A stretch of 64,000 nt of DNA. It comes from Aerococcus viridans. Lineage in GTDB: Bacteria; Bacillota; Bacilli; Lactobacillales; Aerococcaceae. The notes beneath the pieces are model-generated. The model saw only the letters and a program-made list of their open reading frames with translations. It had not been told where the DNA came from and did no database searches. The DNA lies in contig NZ_NBTM02000001.1 in the NCBI RefSeq assembly GCF_002083135.2, positions 434,001 through 498,000 on the forward strand, read 5' to 3'. This document shows, one piece after another, positions 34,880 through 43,976 of the stretch. The position numbers and the translations under genes were made by a program. Position 1 is the first letter of the stretch, and each line of letters starts with the position of its first letter.

Positions 34880-35590
34880 CTAAACTTGCATAAACGCGTC
34901 TAATTCCTCAAACGAAATTGGGTCAATGTGGCCATGCAAGTAGAAATCAGCGTCCAGTTGACTCAAAGTTTGACGTAAGAAAGCCATTTTCTCAGGGTCT
35001 AAATAAGAATTGTTGTAGAAGTCTTCAGTAATGGTATCACCAATGAAGGCAACTTTTTCAGACGGAATATAGATAACCATCCCATCTTCAGAGTGTGGAT
35101 TCACCACTGGGAAAACTTTCACTTCAAGGTTACCTAAATCAATATTCAGCTCACCCTCAAATTGAAAATCAGCTTGTTTTACTTTAATTTGGCTTACTGG
35201 ATTGTCATACTCAACACGTAGATATTGGTCACAAAAAGCACACTCTTCGCCTATTTCAAGGCGTTCTTGCATCGCTTCCTCAGTCCACTTCCACTCAGCC
35301 ATCACCCCTAATTGCGCATTGGTTTTCTTATTCGCTAAGACCGGCGTATCCACCGCATGAATCCCATAAGTATGGTCCCAATGCCAATGGGTAATTAAAG
35401 TCATGGCTTCTTTAGGTAACCCTAAACGTTCAACTTCCTGGTCAAAATTCGCTACATGGCTGGCAGAATTTCCAGCATCAATTCGCAAGGAAAACTTGTC
35501 TCCTTTGATATAACCCAGAACCGGGCGGTCCAAATCCCCATCCGCCGGCATATAATACACACGTTCTGTTAATTGCTTTAATTGTCTCAT
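34880..35590 (-). CDS. MBL-fold metallo-hydrolase
   Basis: 236 residues. Metal ligands in THWHWDHTYG (H-x-H-x-D-H), a later NPHSEDGMVIY, FIGDTITED and YLHGHIDP complete the metallo-beta-lactamase fold. The family acts on thioesters, lactones, phosphodiesters and more; no substrate can be assigned. A zinc- or iron-dependent enzyme. Start has GGAG 6-7 bases upstream. Confidence 0.88.
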   Translation of the reverse strand: MRQLKQLTERVYYMPADGDLDRPVLGYIKGDKFSLRIDAGNSASHVANFDQEVERLGLPKEAMTLITHWHWDHTYGIHAVDTPVLANKKTNAQLGVMAEWKWTEEAMQERLEIGEECAFCDQYLRVEYDNPVSQIKVKQADFQFEGELNIDLGNLEVKVFPVVNPHSEDGMVIYIPSEKVAFIGDTITEDFYNNSYLDPEKMAFLRQTLSQLDADFYLHGHIDPISFEELDAFMQV

Positions 35591-35692
35591 CCTTTAGCTC
35601 GTCTCCTTTTCAATCAATTCATTATAACAAAATTTACAATCTTCCAATACCCCTTAGAAATTTTACCCATATAAAAAAGGCTACAACATTTA

Positions 35693-35822
35693 CGTCATAA
35701 CCCCGTTTACTAATGTCGGACTCTTCTTAGACACATACATCCGTATGTCACTGCCTTCCGACGGCTGTTCCACAAAAATCAAACTCTTCCTAATGCGTTA
35801 GAGGCGTCGAGTCATAATGGCT
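35693..35822 (-). repeat. dispersed intergenic repeat module A, inverted copy (A3)
   Basis: Reverse complement reads GGAACAGCCGTCGGAAGG, AGTGACATACGGATGT, GTCTAAGAAGAGTCCGAC, in the same order and spacing as GGAGCAGCCCTTGGAACG, AGTGACATAGGGGTGT, GTCAGAAGCGAACTCGAC in A1 (11740-11810). Occupies most of the gap between the MBL and aldo/keto reductase genes. Confidence 0.65.
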
Positions 35823-35838
35823 TTTGTCGCACCAGCTA

Positions 35839-36651
35839 TTATAAGCTAGCGATTTTCTCTTTGTCTGCGTCGCTCAAGTTAAAGTCGAATACATTCAAGT
35901 TGTCTGCTTGGTGGTCTGCGTTATGTGACTTAGGAATCACGACCACACCACGTTCGATTTGGTAGCGTAATAAAACTTGGCCCCAAGTTTTGCCGTATTG
36001 TGCACCAATCTCACCCAAGATAGCACGAGAGGCTTCGTCAGTTCCCTTCATTGGCGCCCAAGCTGTGACAACCACATCGTTTTCAGCAGAATATTCAATA
36101 ATGTCATCGTTCCAAACTTCAACATTTGATTTAATTTGGTTGACCATTGGTTGAATACGCGCGTTATCGATGATGATATCTAATTGGTCTTGGTCGAAGT
36201 TAGATACACCAATAGCTTTGATTTTACCTTCGTTATAGGCATTTTCTAAAGCATACCAAGTTTGTAGCATTTCATTTTCATTGTCCCAAGGGTGGTGAAT
36301 CAAGTATAAGTCAATGTAGTCTGTTTGTAATGCTTCTAGTGAGGCATTTAAAGTCGCTTCAACTTTTTCAGCTGAACCCGCGTGGTCTAAATCACCAGGG
36401 ATCTTAGATGTGATAAAGAAGTCCTCACGTGGTAAACCAGATTCTTTAATCGCTTTACCAACAGTCGACTCGTTACGGTATGCAACCGCCGTATCAATGG
36501 CACGGTACCCTGTTGCAATCGCTGATTGCAATTCAGTCGTATCATCAGTCACTTCACCAAAATAGTCCCCGTCAACCTTACCAAAAGTGTTGGTACCAGT
36601 ACCTAAAATTGGCATCTCTACGCCATTATTTAACGTTACAAATTCCATCAT
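35839..36651 (-). CDS. aldo/keto reductase (AKR5-like, 2,5-diketo-D-gluconate reductase type)
   Basis: 270 residues, NADPH-dependent carbonyl reductase fold. Catalytic tetrad visible: Asp and Tyr in YRAIDTAVAYRNE, Lys in FFITSKIP, His in DLYLIHHPWD; NADPH-binding VVIPKSHNADHQADN near the C-terminus. Two adjacent ATG codons at the start, with GAGCG as weak RBS. Co-oriented with the OsmC gene just upstream, perhaps an oxidative/carbonyl stress pair. Confidence 0.9.
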   Translation of the reverse strand: MMEFVTLNNGVEMPILGTGTNTFGKVDGDYFGEVTDDTTELQSAIATGYRAIDTAVAYRNESTVGKAIKESGLPREDFFITSKIPGDLDHAGSAEKVEATLNASLEALQTDYIDLYLIHHPWDNENEMLQTWYALENAYNEGKIKAIGVSNFDQDQLDIIIDNARIQPMVNQIKSNVEVWNDDIIEYSAENDVVVTAWAPMKGTDEASRAILGEIGAQYGKTWGQVLLRYQIERGVVVIPKSHNADHQADNLNVFDFNLSDADKEKIASL

Positions 36652-36672
36652 TACACGCTCCTTATATGCTCT

Positions 36673-37056
36673 CTATTGAAAAACAACTATCTCATTCACT
36701 TGAATATTTGGGTCAATACTTTGCACCACCGGACAATACTTGTGTATCATCTTGGTTGCCCGCTCAGCACGTCCCTGATTTTCCTCAGCCACACTCACAT
36801 ACATAGTAATCGTGATTGCAGTAACTGGTTTGGCACTTTCCTCAGAACGGTCAAAATCAATGGCCACGTCATGGAAAGTATGGTCGATTTTTGAATTATT
36901 CAAAATATTCCGATATACACCCGCTGAACAGCCCGCAACCGCCAAGACAAAAGTATTCAAAGGTGAAAAACCAGTTTCCTTATTCAAAGGCCAATTATCC
37001 CCATTGACGTTGACCGCCTCAGGACCTAACTCAGCCATATTTAAATGTAAGGTCAT
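36673..37056 (-). CDS. OsmC family peroxiredoxin-like protein
   Basis: 127 residues. Block FSPLNTFVLAVAGCSAGVYRNIL with the conserved active Cys in AGCSAG, then the DVAIDFDRSEESAKPVTAIT strand region. The second conserved Cys typical of OsmC (here KYCPVVQSI) is present. Reduces organic hydroperoxides or handles small thiols. 21 bases upstream of the aldo/keto reductase gene, same strand. Confidence 0.88.
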   Translation of the reverse strand: MTLHLNMAELGPEAVNVNGDNWPLNKETGFSPLNTFVLAVAGCSAGVYRNILNNSKIDHTFHDVAIDFDRSEESAKPVTAITITMYVSVAEENQGRAERATKMIHKYCPVVQSIDPNIQVNEIVVFQ

Positions 37057-37167
37057 CTATTCACTCCTCACTCAGCTAAGGGACTGGTTCATCAGTCCCC
37101 TAACTTCTTAATACTTTTATTTAAAGTCGCCCCTTGAGAAAACCGTGTAATTCATTACATGGATGAA

Positions 37168-37590
37168 TCAAGTTCTAGGGCGACCGTCATTGTATTCCGT
37201 TAATTGATTTTCTATATATTCTTTAACAGTTTCTTTAGACATACTACCTACTGTTGCCATGAAATAACTAGGTGTCCATAAATGGCCACCCCATAACATT
37301 GCTTTTGTTTCTGGATAAGCTTTGAACCATAGACGTGCAGATTTCCCTTTAAGTGTTTTGACGATACTACTTGCGGCATGTTTAGGGTTGAACGAAATCA
37401 ACATATGGATATGGTCAGGCATAACTTGCAGCGATTGGATGACAATATCGTGTTCATCACAAATATGCGTCAATATATCTTGCATGGCGTTTTGTTTTTC
37501 AATGGTTGTAAATATTTCTTTACGATACTTTGTTACCCAAACCAAATGGAAATTAAAATCATAGACATTTGTCCTTGTTTTCACTATCAT
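37168..37590 (-). CDS. tnpA: IS200/IS605 transposase TnpA (Y1 HUH)
   Basis: 140 residues. HUH motif in MPDHIHMLISF, catalytic Tyr in TPSYFMATVGSMSKETVKEY, and the opening YDFNFHLVWVTKYRKEIF. Full length for the family and open throughout, so it is probably active. RBS AGAGGTG precedes the start. Confidence 0.95.
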   Translation of the reverse strand: MIVKTRTNVYDFNFHLVWVTKYRKEIFTTIEKQNAMQDILTHICDEHDIVIQSLQVMPDHIHMLISFNPKHAASSIVKTLKGKSARLWFKAYPETKAMLWGGHLWTPSYFMATVGSMSKETVKEYIENQLTEYNDGRPRT

Positions 37591-37691
37591 ATGTAAACAC
37601 CTCTTTAACTACATTATAGCAATTGTTATCGCTATAAACAAGTGTCATACGTATGGTATAATATATCTATAAATGCAAGGGGGGTGAAAAC

Positions 37692-38834
37692 ATGTATCAA
37701 GGAATTGAGTGTAAAATCTATCCTAACGAAAAACAGCGTCAGTTAATTCATATGACCTTTGGTCATACCCGATTCATCTGGAACGAAATGTTGGCCATGT
37801 TGAATGCGCGGTACGAAAACAATCCTGACCTTCAAATGCTATCTTATAATGCGTTATCCTCTCTTATTCCACAAATGAAGAAGGAATATCCCTGGTTGCG
37901 TGAAGTTGATAGCGTAGCTGTTCAATGTAGTGTTAAACGCTTATCCGAAACTTTTGTTCGTTTTTTTAAAGGTTATTCAAGATATCCAAAATTCAAATCA
38001 AAGAAGAACACCAGACAGTCGTATTTAAGTACCATACGTGGCAACAACATTCGTTTTAATGATAATCAGCGGTATATCAAATTACCTAAATTAGGTTGGA
38101 TAAAATGTAAGTCAAGTGTGCTTCATATTGAGAATGAACGCATAAAATCTGTCACCGTAAAATATACACCTAGTGGCGACTACTATATCTCCATTTTGGT
38201 CACAAGCGATAATCAAGCAATGCCCAAAACAGGAAATGTAGTCGGTGTCGATTTAGGTGTAAGTGATTTAGCTATTACGTCTGATGGTCAAAAATATCAA
38301 AGTCAGCGACTACATTTGTCTTGTAAGAAGCAATTACATTATTGGGAAAAGCGAATGGCCCGTAGACGTTTACAAGCCAAAAAGAACGGTGTAGCTTTAG
38401 TGGATGCGAAAAACTACCAGCAAGCCAAACGCCAAGTGGCCCGTATTCATCAACGTATCAAAAATATCCGCAAGGATTACATGCATAAAATCACAACCGA
38501 TATGGTTAAAAGTTATGACGTTATCGTTCTAGAGGGTTTAAAGACGACTAATATGATGAAAAATCATCAATTAGCCCGTTCAATCGCTGGCCAATCCTGG
38601 CGGATGTTTAGAACAATCCTAGAGACAAAGTGCGAAATGTACGATAAGACATTTGTGGCTATTAATCCGTACAAGACGTCCCAAAAATGTTCTAATTGCG
38701 GGTATGATAGCGGTAAAAAAGCGTTAAATATACGTCATTGGACTTGTATGAAGTGTAATATGCATCACGATAGAGATATCAACGCAGCTAAAAATATATT
38801 AAATATTGGCCTGGAACAGGCCTTAGTTAAATAG
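37692..38834 (+). CDS. tnpB: TnpB RNA-guided nuclease / IS605 OrfB
   Basis: 380 residues. RuvC-like triad: VVGVDLGVSDLAI (Asp), IVLEGLKTTNM (Glu), MHHDRDINAAKNI (Asp); zinc finger CSNCG...CMKCN between the last two. N-terminal HTH_OrfB_IS605 start GIECKIYPNEKQRQLI. TnpB proteins cut DNA guided by an RNA from the element's right end. RBS AAGGGGGTG precedes the ATG. Full length. Confidence 0.94.
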   Translation: MYQGIECKIYPNEKQRQLIHMTFGHTRFIWNEMLAMLNARYENNPDLQMLSYNALSSLIPQMKKEYPWLREVDSVAVQCSVKRLSETFVRFFKGYSRYPKFKSKKNTRQSYLSTIRGNNIRFNDNQRYIKLPKLGWIKCKSSVLHIENERIKSVTVKYTPSGDYYISILVTSDNQAMPKTGNVVGVDLGVSDLAITSDGQKYQSQRLHLSCKKQLHYWEKRMARRRLQAKKNGVALVDAKNYQQAKRQVARIHQRIKNIRKDYMHKITTDMVKSYDVIVLEGLKTTNMMKNHQLARSIAGQSWRMFRTILETKCEMYDKTFVAINPYKTSQKCSNCGYDSGKKALNIRHWTCMKCNMHHDRDINAAKNILNIGLEQALVK

Positions 38835-39028
38835 CTTAGACCGCTGTTTTGCTTTGAAATAAGTGGAACAAGTCATGAGCGTTCCTAGAAACACGCCATT
38901 TTAATGGCGTTGTAGTTCATTATAGAAAAGAAATCAGAAAAATACTAGCAAACAGGACTCGCTCCGTCCGAAAGAAATCAAGCATTTAAGCGTCTATTAT
39001 CTTTATCCAAAATAAACTTTCCCAAACG

Positions 39029-39059
39029 AAAAAGGTGGCCTACTCAAGTACCACCTTTT
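39029..39059 (-). terminator. intrinsic terminator of the PepSY lipoprotein gene
   Basis: AAAAGGTGG / CCACCTTTT stem, loop CCTACTCAAGTA, with a T-run on the minus strand. Confidence 0.8.
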
Positions 39060-39077
39060 CTAAATGATGTATGCTAA

Positions 39078-39560
39078 TTAGTTATCTTTTTCAACATTTA
39101 AGATATTACCTGTTGTTGCGTCGATATCATACGCAAATTCCCGGTCACCATCTATAGTAAATTCAATTTCATAATGGGCAACGTCATCGTAATCATCATC
39201 ATCGTCATCCACATCATCTAATTCAATTTCACGTTCTGTTAAGGCATCTTCAGTTAGACCAGCGTCGTCTAAAGCAATTTGCCACGCTTCATCTTCAGAA
39301 ATGAATTCTCCTGAAGCAGCTTGGTTGGCTTCACTTGAGCCTGCACTCTCATTGCTACCATCTGCATTGTCATCCGCGTCGTCACCTGACGTATCTTCTG
39401 AACTAGGTACCGTTTCAGAGCTTGTTTCAGTTGAAGAAGCTTCTTGGCTGGTTGTTTCAGCTGTTTCGCTTGTAGTCGTATCTTCTTGACCACTGTTACC
39501 GCATGCCGCAAGCAAGAATACTGAAGCGAATAATGTTAGCGCACCTGTTTTTAATTTCAT
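39078..39560 (-). CDS. PepSY-domain lipoprotein
   Basis: 160 residues. Signal with lipobox FLLAACGNS (~15-23), a Ser/Thr/Glu-rich acidic linker (~25-85), and one PepSY domain: ISEDEAWQIALDDAGLTEDA, ending EFAYDIDATTGNILNVE. An insertion of nine consecutive Asp/Val acidic residues lies in its middle. PepSY proteins are thought to inhibit or modulate proteases at the surface. Monocistronic. Confidence 0.85.
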   Translation of the reverse strand: MKLKTGALTLFASVFLLAACGNSGQEDTTTSETAETTSQEASSTETSSETVPSSEDTSGDDADDNADGSNESAGSSEANQAASGEFISEDEAWQIALDDAGLTEDALTEREIELDDVDDDDDDYDDVAHYEIEFTIDGDREFAYDIDATTGNILNVEKDN

Positions 39561-39667
39561 GGAATCTCCCTTTCGTTAAGCATAGTGTCGACTACTATAG
39601 TTAGCGTGATCGCCAATCTTTTATACATTATAACATATAGAAAAACAGCTTCAAATATTTTTATCAC

Positions 39668-40459
39668 TTATATATTATAGATGTCTGGTCTTCGGTCATT
39701 AAAGACGTTAATCGATGACCGAATACCTTCAATAACAGAAAGGTCTATCTCACCGTATTTTACGCCTACTTGTAAATCAGGAGAAACAACATACTCGCCC
39801 CAAGGATCAATGATGGCTGAATGACCGCCATATAAAGCCTCTTCGTCCCCATTAACCGGTCCTCTTGAATTAGCCGATATGACAAACAACTGGTTTTCGA
39901 TTGCCCGTGCCCGACCCAAAGTATCCCAATGTAAATTCCGAACTTCAGGCCAAGCAGCCGGTGCAAATACAATCTGTGCATCCGCCAAGGCTAAAGCCCG
40001 CACCCACTCAGGGAATCGCAAGTCATAACAAGTCACAATCCCACATTTGACCCCGTCCAATTCAAAGGTCACACTCACTTCACCCGCTTCAAAATAACCA
40101 TTTTCCTTGGCCGGTGAGAATAAATGGGCTTTATCATAAGCTGCAATCTCTTGCCCTTTTCGGTTATAGATATAGGCCGTATTAAATAGCTTGTCACCAC
40201 GCCTATTGGCCACCGAACCCCCAACCACATTGACTTGGTAGTTTTTAGCGAATTGGCTTAAAAATTGACGACTCACCTTGCCATCCTCGTCCGCTCGCTC
40301 TTTCACGTCTTCCGGTAAGAAGGATGTATTCCATAATTCTGGCAGCACAATCACATCCGGTTGATTGGCCGTCGCTTCTACCATCAACGCTTGGATCGTT
40401 TGAAAATTCTCTGCCACCTGGCTTTGTTGTAAGGCTGCTTGTACAATCGCAATTTTCAT
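39668..40459 (-). CDS. carbon-nitrogen hydrolase (nitrilase/omega-amidase-like)
   Basis: 263 residues. Nitrilase triad: Glu in IVLPELWNTSF, Lys in AAYDKAHLF, Cys in CGIVTCYDLRFPEWV. Related to Nit2/YafV omega-amidases that hydrolyse 2-oxoglutaramate or similar amides; the exact substrate is inference. Two ATG codons (40462, 40459) follow AGGAGG; the second has the better spacing. The longer frame to 40489 lacks an RBS. Confidence 0.88.
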   Translation of the reverse strand: MKIAIVQAALQQSQVAENFQTIQALMVEATANQPDVIVLPELWNTSFLPEDVKERADEDGKVSRQFLSQFAKNYQVNVVGGSVANRRGDKLFNTAYIYNRKGQEIAAYDKAHLFSPAKENGYFEAGEVSVTFELDGVKCGIVTCYDLRFPEWVRALALADAQIVFAPAAWPEVRNLHWDTLGRARAIENQLFVISANSRGPVNGDEEALYGGHSAIIDPWGEYVVSPDLQVGVKYGEIDLSVIEGIRSSINVFNDRRPDIYNI

Positions 40460-40625
40460 CATATTCCTCCTAATAACCCTTTTACCCATTATATATGAGT
40501 CCCTTCCAAAAGTAATTTAAAGGGCTTAATTTCTTGGAAAAAGAGCCTTCGTGGTCTATATGACGGACATTTCATGTAAATTTTAGTTGACTACTTGATC
40601 CGCCATATGATAAATTACCGGTATC

Positions 40626-40646
40626 AAATCGTAACCATTACGATTT
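40626..40646. promoter_or_regulatory. Zur box upstream of the adcA remnant
   Basis: AAATCGTAA-CCA-TTACGATTT, a perfect 9-3-9 palindrome. It equals the B. subtilis Zur consensus (AAATCGTAAT-N-ATTACGATTT) apart from the central bases. It lies 89 bases before the start of the zinc-binding lipoprotein gene. Its presence implies a Zur (Fur-family) repressor rather than streptococcal AdcR. Confidence 0.85.
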
Positions 40647-40734
40647 ACTTACTTTGCCCCTGGCAAAGGCAAAAAATATATTGGGTACCCAAATACATGT
40701 GATTGAATATTATTTTGGAAAAGAGGATGCATTG

Positions 40735-41049
40735 ATGAATAAGAGTTTGACATTCGCTTTAATGACCTTAACGGGAGCTGCCCTTTTGGCGGCATGTGGA
40801 CAAGCAAATACTGAGGCAGTTGCGGGAAATGACGGGGGCAAATTAGAAATTGCAACAACGATATACCCTGTTTATGCCTTCACAAAAGAAATTGTTGGCG
40901 ACCATGCTGACGTGAGTTTAATGGTACCAGCGGGCACAGAAGCCCATGATTATGAACCTTCTGCAAAACAAATTGCGGCCCTAAACGAATCAGATGTCCT
41001 AATTTACCACAATCAACTACTCTCTGTTAAAACAGAGAGTTTGTCCTAA
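40735..41049 (+). pseudogene. adcA: adcA zinc-binding lipoprotein, N-terminal fragment
   Basis: Lipobox LLAACGQA, then the ZnuA-type start KLEIATTIYPVYAFTKEIVG, VSLMVPAGTEAHDYEPSAKQ with the first zinc-ligand His, and LNESDVLIYHNQ, after which homology stops and the frame runs into the insertion and ends. About 93 residues of a ~500-residue receptor remain. RBS AAGAGG and a Zur box precede it. Together with the ZinT fragment at 42550 it was one gene; the intervening ~200 residues are gone. Confidence 0.88.
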
Positions 41050-42550
41050 ACATGGTGGTTGTACAAACGATGTAATATCTCCAACCGTTTAAAGACACTA
41101 AGGGATGGTTGACTGGCATCCCATTAGTAAGCGGTCTGTAGACACTTACTGAATATTGTTTTATGTTTAATAATTTTGTATTGGCACAATTTTTTCAAAC
41201 CGTGGGTTTTTCTCACTCGACAGATATCGGTGACCCAATTCTTGAATATTGATAGCTGCCACACGGTCATCATTTGATTGATACCCACAATTCTGACAAG
41301 TAAACAAGTGCTTATCTTGTTGTCTATTAGCTCTATCAATTGATTCGCATTTCGGACAACGTTGGGACGTAAATTGTGCGGATACTTTTAAAACTTGCGA
41401 ACCACTTTCTAAAGCTTTATACATTAACTTTTCTTCAAAATCGAAGAATCGCCAAGAATGGTGTTCATACCGTGCATCTTGCTTACGATGGTGAGTCGTG
41501 TTAAAAGTAACGTTTGTAAGATCTTCCAACACAAACAAGGTATTGGCCCCGTATCGGTCAACGAGTGTCTTTGATAATTGATGGTTCACATCATTCATCC
41601 AGCGGTTCTCTCGTCTTTCAATTGTTTTAAGGCGTCTACGACTTGATTTGGTGTTCTTCGCTTGTAAGGACTGGCGCAATTTCTTAAAACGCCGTCTTTT
41701 CTTCATCAAGCTTTTACCCGAATAGAAGGTAGTATGAGCTGTATCATCCGCAATAGTTAGTATCTGTCTTAAACCACGGTCAATGCCTACAATACGTTGA
41801 ATATTAGTTTCATCTGGGCTGTCTATCTCTTTACTTGCGGACACGTGTAAGAACCACTTACCCTTACGACAGAGTAATTCAGCTTGACCGAACTTGTAAG
41901 CATTCTGGCTAAATTGTTGAAGATAAGCGATATGTTGCTTATCACAAGACACTTTAATTCGCCCTTGATTGGTCGTCAGTGAATAGGTATCGTCTTGATG
42001 ATAAGTGTAGTTACGATTGCGTACGAACACAGCGACTGGTTGCTTAAACCCTAGGGGTTTCGTTAAATGGTAAAGGTCTTTATATAGCGTATGATATTTA
42101 CCTGTATGGATATCTTTATAACGCTTAGGTTTTTGTTTAAACTGTGTTTTCACGGTCTTATATCTCGCGATTACCGTACGCATCACGGACTGGGCCATTT
42201 GCGATTGCAGCCCAAAATCCTGACGTATCTGATGATACAAGGCGTTGTGCAAAGTCGTTTGACCTAATTCAAAGTCATGGTCAAAGATATATGTCGAAAC
42301 AAAATTACAAGCGTTTAAAAACTGTTGTTGAGTTTCTTCGAACTTTTCAATATCACTAGCACTTGGGTATAATTGCACTTTAATCGTTTTCGTTAACTGC
42401 ATCTTATCACCTCTTTTCTCTTAAAATACATTATACTATCTATTTAGAGGAAACATAAACGATAACCTAGTAAAATCAACAAAAAGAGCTGTCTATTTCG
42501 CTAATTCCTCCTAGGTATCAATACCTAGGTTTCCTTAGCTGACAGCTTGT
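41014..42550 (-). mobile_element. tnpB-only IS605-like (IS1341-type) element inserted in adcA
   Basis: Bounded on the right by a nested hairpin (AGCTGTC...CCTAGGTAT/ATACCTAGG...GACAGCT, 42487-42547) and directly beyond it TTTAC on the minus strand, the TTAC target motif of this group; on the left by a perfect palindrome ACTCTCTGTT/AACAGAGAGT (41019-41040). No tnpA is inside, so mobility must depend on another element's TnpA, such as that at 37168. Bases 41041-41166, downstream of tnpB, should hold the omega-RNA scaffold (hairpin GGGATG / CATCCC). Confidence 0.75.
41167..42402 (-). CDS. tnpB: TnpB RNA-guided nuclease of a different subgroup
   Basis: 411 residues. IVGIDRGLRQILTI (Asp), TLFVLEDLTNVTF (Glu), SNDDRVAAINIQ (Asp) and zinc finger CPKC...CQNC. 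N-terminus QLTKTIKVQLYPSASDIEKF differs clearly from the TnpB at 37692, so the two elements are not recent copies of each other. Open along its full length. RBS AGAGGTG precedes the ATG. Confidence 0.92.
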   Translation of the reverse strand: MQLTKTIKVQLYPSASDIEKFEETQQQFLNACNFVSTYIFDHDFELGQTTLHNALYHQIRQDFGLQSQMAQSVMRTVIARYKTVKTQFKQKPKRYKDIHTGKYHTLYKDLYHLTKPLGFKQPVAVFVRNRNYTYHQDDTYSLTTNQGRIKVSCDKQHIAYLQQFSQNAYKFGQAELLCRKGKWFLHVSASKEIDSPDETNIQRIVGIDRGLRQILTIADDTAHTTFYSGKSLMKKRRRFKKLRQSLQAKNTKSSRRRLKTIERRENRWMNDVNHQLSKTLVDRYGANTLFVLEDLTNVTFNTTHHRKQDARYEHHSWRFFDFEEKLMYKALESGSQVLKVSAQFTSQRCPKCESIDRANRQQDKHLFTCQNCGYQSNDDRVAAINIQELGHRYLSSEKNPRFEKIVPIQNY

Positions 42551-43173
42551 AAATGAAGGAAAACCTAACTTCATTGCAAAAAACAACAGACCTACCAGCC
42601 GCAGACACAGAAACTGCTGAAGAAGAAACTAAACAAACGGTCTACAATGGCTACTTTGAGGATGCTGACGTTGCAGACCGTACCCTATCTGACTATGCAG
42701 GCGAATGGCAATCTGTTTACCCATTCCTTGAAGACGGTACCTTAGACCAAGTCTTTGACTACAAGTCTAAATTAAACGACGGCATGACCGCTGAAGAGTA
42801 TAAAGAATACTACACAACTGGTTACCAAACTGACGTCGATAATATCAACATTACTGACAATACAATTGAATATATTGTGGCCGGTGAAAGCAAGACATTC
42901 GAGTATAACTATGTTGGTTATGAAATCTTAACCTATGAAAAAGGAAATCGTGGTGTTCGTTTCTTATTTGAAACAGACGACCCAGAAGCCGGCGACTACA
43001 AATACGTGCAATTCTCAGACCATAATATTGCACCCGTTGAAACAGGACACTACCATATTTACTGGGGTGGCGAATCACAAGAAGCCCTTCTTGAAGAAGT
43101 AGACCACTGGCCAACATACTACCCAACTGATATGTCTGGATCAGAAATCGCACAAGAAATGATGGCTCACTAA
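42550..43173 (+). pseudogene. adcA: adcA, C-terminal ZinT-domain fragment
   Basis: Frame opens with KENLTSLQKTTDLPAADTE, the last turn of the ZnuA domain and linker, then a complete ZinT/YodA domain: NGYFEDADVADRTLSDYAGE, SVYPFLEDGTLDQVFDYK, YKYVQFSDHNIAPVETGHYH and a normal end at AQEMMAH. Zinc ligands of ZinT (His cluster FSDHN, GHYHIYWG) are intact. No signal peptide and no RBS precede it, so it cannot be exported as it stands. In AdcA this domain delivers zinc to the ZnuA part. Confidence 0.88.
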
Positions 43174-43452
43174 CCTAGAATATAATGATTCATATTTTAC
43201 ATATAAACAAAATATCTGGTGTTTTTCTAAACTCCCAGGAGTACTAGCCAATTAAAAACCACTGGACCGCAAAAGGCCTCGATGCTCAAAAGCTTCAAAG
43301 TTAGGCAAAATGATTGCATCATCAAGCCCAACTCATTCACATTTTGCCCTTATAAGCGGCTAATGGCTAGATATTCCCTACCTAACACAACTAGAGCTGA
43401 TTTTAATGGAGGTGGTAGTTCAACTATATTGTCTTGTTTTACCCATACATAC

Positions 43453-43491
43453 ACAAAAAGGAAGATTTGCTTTTGACAGGTCTTCCTTTTT
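43453..43491 (-). terminator. intrinsic terminator of the glutathione peroxidase gene
   Basis: AAAAAGGAAGA / TCTTCCTTTTT stem with a 15-base loop; ends in T-run on the minus strand. The 43174-43452 stretch before it has no supportable gene. Confidence 0.78.
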
Positions 43492-43511
43492 GATTTGTAG
43501 ACGCTTATTCT

Positions 43512-43976
43512 CTATAAGTTATCTTGGATATCTGCTTCAATATCTGCGGGTTCTGTTGTTGGGGCATACCGTTTAATAAAGTTGCCTTGGCGGTCTACTA
43601 AAAATTTAGTGTAATTCCATTTTACTAGACCGTTACCAGATGCTTTTTTCAGATACGAAAATAATGGTATTGTTTTAGGTCCGTTTACGGATACCTTATC
43701 GAACATAGGAAATGAGGTGCCAAATTTTAGTGCGCATGCTTCTGCAGCCCCTTTACCATCCTTAGGTTCTTGCATGAATGAATTTGAAGGGAATCCAAGT
43801 ACCTTAAAGCCCTCACGTTGATATTTTTGGTGCAAGTCTTCAAGACCTTCTAATTGAGACGCTAGTCCACATTTAGTTGCTGTATTTACAATCAATAACA
43901 AGTCCCCTTCATAATCCGCTAGGTTTTTATCTTGCCCATTAGCATCTTTTACAGTGTAATCATAGATAGTCATCAT
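43512..43976 (-). CDS. gpx: glutathione/thioredoxin-dependent peroxidase
   Basis: 154 residues. NTATKCGLASQLEGLEDLHQ with the peroxidatic Cys, GFPSNSFMQEPKDG (Gln site region), and VKWNYTKFLVDRQGNFIKRY with the Trp-Asn pair. A Cys-type GPx, probably using thioredoxin, reducing H2O2 and lipid hydroperoxides. Two ATG codons follow AAAGGAG. Monocistronic. Confidence 0.93.
   Translation of the reverse strand: MMTIYDYTVKDANGQDKNLADYEGDLLLIVNTATKCGLASQLEGLEDLHQKYQREGFKVLGFPSNSFMQEPKDGKGAAEACALKFGTSFPMFDKVSVNGPKTIPLFSYLKKASGNGLVKWNYTKFLVDRQGNFIKRYAPTTEPADIEADIQDNL

Larger units (their letters stand above)
37155..38930. mobile_element. IS200/IS605-family element with divergent tnpA and tnpB
   Basis: A single-strand transposon: Y1 transposase gene leftward, tnpB rightward, 100 bases between them. 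The left end is near the TTAC at 37155-37158, the target motif of the IS605/IS608 group; the right end is near the hairpin ACGCCATTTTAATGGCGT (38914-38931). Both ends carry TTCATTA. Ends are estimates. The stretch behind tnpB should include the omega-RNA scaffold that guides TnpB. Confidence 0.75.
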
